NCBI RefSeq assembly: GCF_943734655.1
Contig: NC_071355.1
Coordinates: 21,898,268 to 21,962,267 of the forward strand
DNA from: Sabethes cyaneus
Taxonomy: Eukaryota > Arthropoda > Insecta > Diptera > Culicidae
Length of the DNA: 64,000 bases
Direction: 5' to 3'
Both the position numbers and the translations under genes were made by a program. The notes beneath the pieces are model-generated. The model had not been told where the DNA came from. It saw nothing but the letters and a program-made list of their open reading frames with translations, and ran no database searches. This document shows positions 59,500 through 64,000 of this stretch, piece by piece; the first letter of the stretch is position 1, and each line of letters starts with the position of its first letter.

Positions 59500-61400
59500 A
59501 GGGGTATCTTTAGCCACAGACAAACAGACGAGACACTCGCGATAATTCCATCGTCCAATCAAAAACCACTCATTTTTCAAAAAAGCATGTTTCGCAACAT
59601 GGCCACACCGTGGCGCGCGAGTGTTGCTTTGAGTTTTCAGTATAAAACCATTCAAATGTACAAAACCCTACAGCAAATCTAAACCCTGCAAATGCAAGCT
59701 ACTCCGCAACATGCATAATAGAGGGTGCTAGTGTGCAAGCCAAATGTGCAGGACGATGGTTTTTAAAGGATGTTCTTCTAAGTGTCATGTCAGTTCGTCA
59801 GTGCTTTAGCTAAAATTTAAGTAGCAAACAAACGCAGGAAGTCCAGCAAAGTACTAAGATAGACTGCATTTGAGCGAACATGTCCCAGTATTGTCAGCAC
59901 AAATGTGCATCAGTCTACAATACCTGGGAAACCGCGATATTTCTGGTGAATCTTAATAAATATACCCAAGAAATGGAGTCTATCTGAATATGCGAACTGG
60001 TACGGCACCATGTTGCTCTGTATCACTCTCAAATACTCTGCAATATATTCTAATCGAATCCAGCAAAAAATTGACGGTACTCTCCGGCGGTGGCAGCAAG
60101 CTGGATTTTGTGCTGGCCAAACATGTGTGGTCCATATCACGACGCTGTGTATTACTGCCGCTACTCGTGTAACAGTCCCATTTATTTAGCAAACTCCATG
60201 GGAGTCCAAAATAGGACTGTTATGCGAGTAGTGGCAAATTATAATGGAGAAAATCAAATAATTACGGCTGAGCCTCACGGCCAGGTACGCCTAATATAAT
60301 ATTCTAATAATTTGTTTTGTTTTAGCTCATCAAGCACCTCCTACTGTACAGTGATAATTTTGGCCGTGACAAGTTTAAATAATGCACATGGATATCAGAA
60401 TGAAGAATTAAATTAATTATTGAACTCAAATGAACTCAAATGAAACTCAAATGACGCAATTATAATTCATTCGGCGAATTGCTGGTGAGGTTGTTCTATT
60501 TTTGCACATATATGCTCCATTTTATTTTATTTTTACGCTTATATATTCATGTTATATTCATATCGTATATTACTGGGTACATGAACACCTATGAAGATTG
60601 CGTGAGTTTTTACGCATCCTTGTAAAGTAGGTGTTCAACTAACATACCCATTTCTACAATCGTAAGGATATGGCCAGGTGTATGGTGTACTTACGGGTAG
60701 TGACAAAGTGACAAAGTTTCCTTATCCTTACTAACATAGTAATGGTGTCTAACATGGAAGATTCTTTACGACGGTTAAACCTAGCCCAACTTAATATTTA
60801 TCTGTGTTGGGGAAGTGCGCTACAGCTGTATTGCTCGGTTGTATATGATTCTAAATGTTGCATACACAGATAATGCGCAAGTTTGCCATTTTGTTGAAAC
60901 AGTAGTGGAAATAGAATGTATTCGCTATGACGGCGCCGCAGTGGAGACACCTACATTAGTTTCGAGTATGCGTGAAGCAGAATAGCGATTTGTTAAAGAG
61001 TGCAAAAGACAGAAACATGTCGGAAATAATTTTCACGCATTCAGCTACGGGCAGTTCTGTAAGTGGAAAAGAGGTCGTGCGGTGCCGTCATTGCGAATCG
61101 GGTTTTGCTGCCCATGGATGCATAGTTGACGTAACAACCATAGCCATCGTTGTTGAGAAAATGCGTTTATATTATTTTAAGATAAATAACCGTATCTGTT
61201 AACATTTTCAACTAAATAATCTGTCATTTCAATGAAGATTATACATACGAAATGGGCCGACAAGGTTTTATAATTCAATGCAAGTTTATTTTATCTGAAA
61301 AACGCCTACGCCAGTTTTTGCGAATAATCAGTCGTTTTGATGAACGTTTATTCGCATAATTTGGCGTAAAAACTAGGCTGCTACGTTCATAGCTCATATC
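59500..61400. other. Intergenic, no gene seen
   Basis: Mixed DNA with only short open frames (60 to 89 codons) that show no domains. GAACTCAAATGAA repeats near 60420-60445 form a tiny direct repeat. Confidence 0.45.
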
Positions 61401-61424
61401 AGCTGTATTCCCTGTAAATGTGTG

Positions 61425-61612
61425 TTCTGTAAATTTTTCCCTTCCCTTGGTTCCAACCACTATGTTACTTTGTGGCTGGACAATTGTTTGGCTCAAAATA
61501 AGAATTGGGATTTGATGGTGTTGCTATCCCTACTTATTAATTCCACGTCGTTCAATGCTCATCAAATTAGTTTGAAGTACTTAGAACCTGGACATAGGGT
61601 AAAGAACTAGTT
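61425..61612 (+). pseudogene. Relic of a transposon-type protein with a WLDNC-AQNKNW motif
   Basis: The frame reads SNHYVTLWLDNCLAQNKNWD, then LMVLLSLLINS and ISLKYLEPGH. A D-N-C-x-A-Q-N-K-N core followed by a predicted strand and an EPGH is seen in a family of insect and fish transposon-associated proteins (DUF7869-like in my recollection). The frame ends shortly after, and neighbouring DNA has no continuation, so it is a fragment. Family name uncertain. Confidence 0.4.
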
Positions 61613-63583
61613 TTAAGCAGTCTAAGCGGGTCACTGATTGTTTTACCTTATTACAAGCGATGGGTTGACTAAGTGGGGGATATCAGCATACCAAACTTCT
61701 TGCTATCTTTAGTTCTTCAAGCTGTTACCATTGGAAGACACTATTGTTGAGCTAAACTTTTGATTTTTCGCTTTAAAAGTTGGAGCGGCGGAACTAATTT
61801 TGAACAGACCGAACCTATTTTCACCCGCAAGGTGCTTTTTTAAGCAATCCTGAAATCTGAATTTTTTTACGTCCCCTTAAAAAATCCCTCGAACTTTTCC
61901 CCCTATTCAGTAAGTTCGCGTTCCTATCCGCGACCTACTAATCGGCATCTGATGCGTAATCGGCATAGCGTATCGGCATAGATGCGTAAAATGCCATCTG
62001 TCTAAATTGTTTATCGGGGCATACGCTCACCGCACCGTTCGGCAAACGGTATTCGTCGTCTCTTTTATTCTCTAGTGTTCTTATGGGAAACTGCGAGTTT
62101 GACGTCTCACTCGCTGTTCATAAGGATGGTGGGAGAACAAAAGAGGTAAACATAGCAGTACAAACGATCCGACTCAGAACAGTGTTGTCAAAGCAAATAA
62201 CATTGAAACACATCGTTGATTCATTAAATCACTGAAAAAATCTTCGAAAATTATTGAAAAAGCTGTCTTTTCTGTTGTTTTTAATAAAGAAAAATTAATT
62301 ATGAACATACATTTCTCTTGAAAGTATTGAACCACGTTTTCACCATTGGAGGTTCAGGTAATTTCAAACCTATAATTCTTATTTCCAGAACCGAAACAGT
62401 GTCTTGGCAACACGATAGTTCATCAGTTATGCTGCAGCTGCTGCTACTGGTGAACAGGTTCCGTCAATTCAGAATTTGTTTTCAGTTTTGTTATAGAATA
62501 ATAAAACTTTCGGCTAGTGACAAAGCCTTAGAAAATAGAAAAAAAGATAGTGAATAATATGGTATGTGACAATTGAGTGCTTGACTTTTAGAGTGGTTGT
62601 AATCAGTGCTGAAAAATGTGATGGATTCGTTAGTAGCGAGGTGGCGATTGCCTTCAGCAGCTGAAAAATGTACATTTTTGGACAACAATTTTTAATTCAT
62701 CATATTTCTTGACGGAAACCCAGTAAATTGTGTTTGTGTGAATCAAATGTATGGTTAAGTGATTTGTGAAAATGATCTTATGAAAACATTTTGAAAATAT
62801 GAATAAAAAAGTGCATTTTCGGCTCATTTATTTTCAACTGATTAAAATAGGTAACACTGCTTAACTCGTTCCTTACCCTACTTCAAGAAATGGTTTATTG
62901 GTTTCACTGTTCCTGGTTTTTGCTGTCAGGTATTGTGACCAGTTAGTAATGTGTGATTATCTACGTCTTTATGAAAATTGCCAACAATTTGAAATGGTTT
63001 CGCAATGGTCAATGTTCCTAACTTAATTCTAATGATTATTGAAGCAAATTTTTATTCTCAGTTTTCGTTAATAGTGCTGAGGTGTTCAAATTCGGAATAT
63101 TTTATTGCAAGGGATCAGCATCGCTTGCTTTCGTGTCTCGTTCGTTGCAAAATCGTTGACAACAACAACAAAAAAAATAATATTCTTTCCTTTTCCCATG
63201 TAGTACAGCCTTTTGGCCGTGGCCAGCGTCTTATTGGTCAATTTTCAAAGTATTGAATCAGTAAAAATTGCACGAGTATGTCATGCTACTCTCAAGCACT
63301 AATTCAATTGATTCTTTGTGCAATCTTACTGGTTCGGCTAATTACGGAGTGCAACTACGGGCATTCTACTTAAGCTAAGCTAATTATAAAATAAACAATT
63401 ATCTTGGTAAAATTATTTAAGAAAAAACACTACAAATGTTAAAAAATAGTTGAAAAGTAAAGCAAAAGAAATCCAAAAACATTTAGTTTTTTGCAAAATT
63501 CTCTCTCAAATTGAAAATTTACATATTTTAATCGAACAAATCTAGGTAAAGGTTTGGTACGTAGTTGCCAATATAAGCTGAAA
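61613..63583. other. Intergenic, no gene seen
   Basis: AT-rich DNA. 61915-62060 is locally GC-richer with repeated ATCGGCAT words. No coding frame or RNA gene is supported. Confidence 0.5.
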
Positions 63584-63715
63584 TGTTCGAGTCTCGATTA
63601 GACGGTGCTGCTGGATAGAGTCAGTAGGATTGTTGCTCTAACCCCGAAACAGCCGGCTGCGAAGTCTGCCGATAAAGAAAGGTCAAGTCTTAGAAAGATG
63701 TTTAAACCCAAGACT
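63584..63715 (+). mobile_element. tRNA-derived SINE, third copy, 5' truncated or decayed
   Basis: Plus-strand words GTTCGAGTCTCG (B-box-like, about 63585), AGAGTCAGTAGGATTGTTGC, CAGCCGGCTGCGAAGTCTGC and GATAAAGAAAGG match the SINE at 44661-44874 read on its own strand. The tRNA-like head before the B box is not readable, and the right end fades after about 63715. Confidence 0.75.
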
Positions 63716-64000
63716 ATGCTTTATGGGACCAAAATTGGTCATGAAAATCGCCATAAGAGTACAATAAAACTCACATTATTGCTTGGGCAGTATCTGCAAG
63801 CAAACGAATATAACATTGCCTGCTGTTCCCCCCATCGCAGTTGGAAAGATTGTGAATCGCAGAAAAGGTTTATTTTCTGAGCAAAAATCTGCAAAATCAC
63901 ACTTAGCATTCTGACAACTGTTATTTAGAACGTATATTTGATTAATTTACTATTTAGGAATTGTTTTTAATTTTAAAATAATGGTTTTTACATAACAGAA
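63716..64000. other. Intergenic to window end, no gene seen
   Basis: AT-rich, no recognised feature. Confidence 0.5.

Overview
This window looks like a piece of a large, transposon-rich dipteran genome, most likely a culicine mosquito. The evidence is indirect: short introns of 56 to 104 bp, an insect-type metallothionein, a DD37E Tc1/mariner (a lineage described from mosquitoes), several RTE-type LINE copies, and a dense mix of MITEs, foldback elements and tRNA-derived SINEs. There are no bacterial features. The species cannot be named from sequence alone.

Only three host protein genes can be read confidently. BLOC1S1 lies at 37334-37927 (+, four exons). FUT8, the core alpha-1,6-fucosyltransferase, lies at 38610-40449 (-, three coding exons). 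These two converge tail to tail in a compact island with about 0.7 kb between their stop codons. A 48-residue metallothionein gene lies at 52762-52985 (-, two exons), with a TATA box and three metal-response-element cores upstream. Two further stretches (24190-24321 and about 24712-24950) look like fragments or 5' exons of unidentified genes and are given low confidence.

The rest is mobile DNA, much of it nested. From left to right: a microsatellite-ended repeat (640-2470, with an inverted sister at 34290-36065); a BEL/Pao pol remnant (3400-5583); a 1.1 kb purine-rich block (7830-8970, with an inverted sister at 48480-49735); a piggyBac-like TTAA element carrying a hAT-like insert (8976-9642); a LOA/R1-like LINE broken by several insertions (about 14240-20700); RTE LINE copies (20867-21945, 26228-26780, 43727-46600, 56777-58517); a second LINE on the minus strand (22480-23065); a large palindromic cluster (27719-29605); a Copia-type retrotransposon split by four unrelated insertions (29606-34080); a second TTAA element with an internal TA-flanked insert (41771-43600); two copies of a TA-flanked 660 bp element (17943-18598, 49749-50414); a 1.07 kb TIR element (53948-55014); a Harbinger-like MITE (56399-56640); a DD37E mariner inside an RTE copy (57045-58343); and SINE copies (44661-44874, 58680-59495, 63584-63715).

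Many insertions could be bounded to the base because target-site duplications, or an unoccupied sister copy elsewhere in the window, are visible. No complete, intact autonomous transposon was found: every transposase or reverse transcriptase seen carries stops, frameshifts, truncations or active-site changes.
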